In this document: one piece after another, positions 6,658-6,745 of the stretch | How the letters are laid out: every line of letters starts with the position of its first letter | Numbering within the stretch: the stretch's first letter is position 1 | Source of the DNA: an uncultured Eubacteriales bacterium | GTDB lineage: Bacteria; Bacillota; Clostridia; Oscillospirales; Oscillospiraceae | Reading direction: 5' to 3' | Length of the DNA: 6,745 bases | NCBI GenBank assembly: GCA_934567745.1 | Contig: CAKTJM010000102.1 | Location: 1 to 6,745, forward strand | The notes under the pieces: generated by a model | What the model saw: the letters and a program-made list of their open reading frames with translations, nothing else | The model's database searches: none | What the model was told of the DNA's origin: nothing | Translations under genes and position numbers: made by a program

Positions 6658-6686
6658 AATATACGCTGATGATCGAAAAAAGTCAA
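6658..6686 (-). promoter_or_regulatory. paaK: Sigma-70 type promoter of the paaK-ACT operon
   Basis: On the - strand, TTGACT (6681-6686) and TATATT (6658-6663) are separated by exactly 17 nt, close to the consensus -35/-10 pair. Transcription would start near 6651, giving a leader of about 55 nt before the paaK ATG. The surrounding DNA is A+T rich, in sharp contrast to the coding region. Confidence 0.8.
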
Positions 6687-6745
6687 GTGTCGAAAAGTGC
6701 TCATATTGGGAGCAAGAAGAACGGGTCATTGGTATGATCTAGTGT

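Overview
The window looks like chromosomal DNA from an anaerobic gut-type clostridium, most likely Oscillospiraceae/Clostridia cluster IV. This rests on a large SLH-anchored VWA/pilin-like surface protein, a paaK-ACT gene pair typical of amino-acid-fermenting anaerobes, strong GGAGG ribosome binding sites, and a palindromic intergenic repeat that resembles ones I recall from this group. The taxonomic call is inference; no marker gene is present.

Layout. Bases 1-72 hold a GC-rich hairpin and a ribosome binding site. Bases 73-4450 (+) are one very large gene for a secreted, cell-wall-attached adhesin: signal peptide, von Willebrand A (VWA) domain with a MIDAS metal site, two Cna_B-like isopeptide-type domains, a glycine hinge and a C-terminal SLH region. 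As given, the reading frame is broken inside the VWA domain near base 889. Dropping one base there restores a continuous 1458-residue protein, so the gene appears as two overlapping ORFs (73-933 and 863-4450). Bases 4451-4841 are a convergent intergenic region: a strong UUCG-loop terminator, a repeat element made of nested hairpins, and a second perfect palindromic terminator. Bases 4842-6595 (-) are a two-gene operon: paaK (phenylacetate/aryl-acetate-CoA ligase) followed 17 nt later by a double-ACT-domain protein. A near-consensus sigma-70 promoter lies upstream of paaK at 6658-6686.

How the parts work together. The surface protein probably binds a host, polymer or cell-surface ligand through its VWA domain and holds it away from the wall on stiff Cna_B stalks, with SLH modules clamping onto the secondary wall polymer. 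The paaK-ACT operon is metabolic and unrelated to it: the ligase activates aryl acetates as CoA thioesters, and the ACT protein is a likely small-molecule sensor, probably of aromatic amino acids or their products. In many anaerobes this pair sits near indolepyruvate:ferredoxin oxidoreductase (iorAB), but no iorAB is visible here.

No wholly new system is evident. The items most worth a second look are the frameshift in the VWA domain, the half-unit offset (apparent circular permutation) of the SLH region, the base-composition gradient along the adhesin, and the nested inverted-repeat element between the convergent genes.
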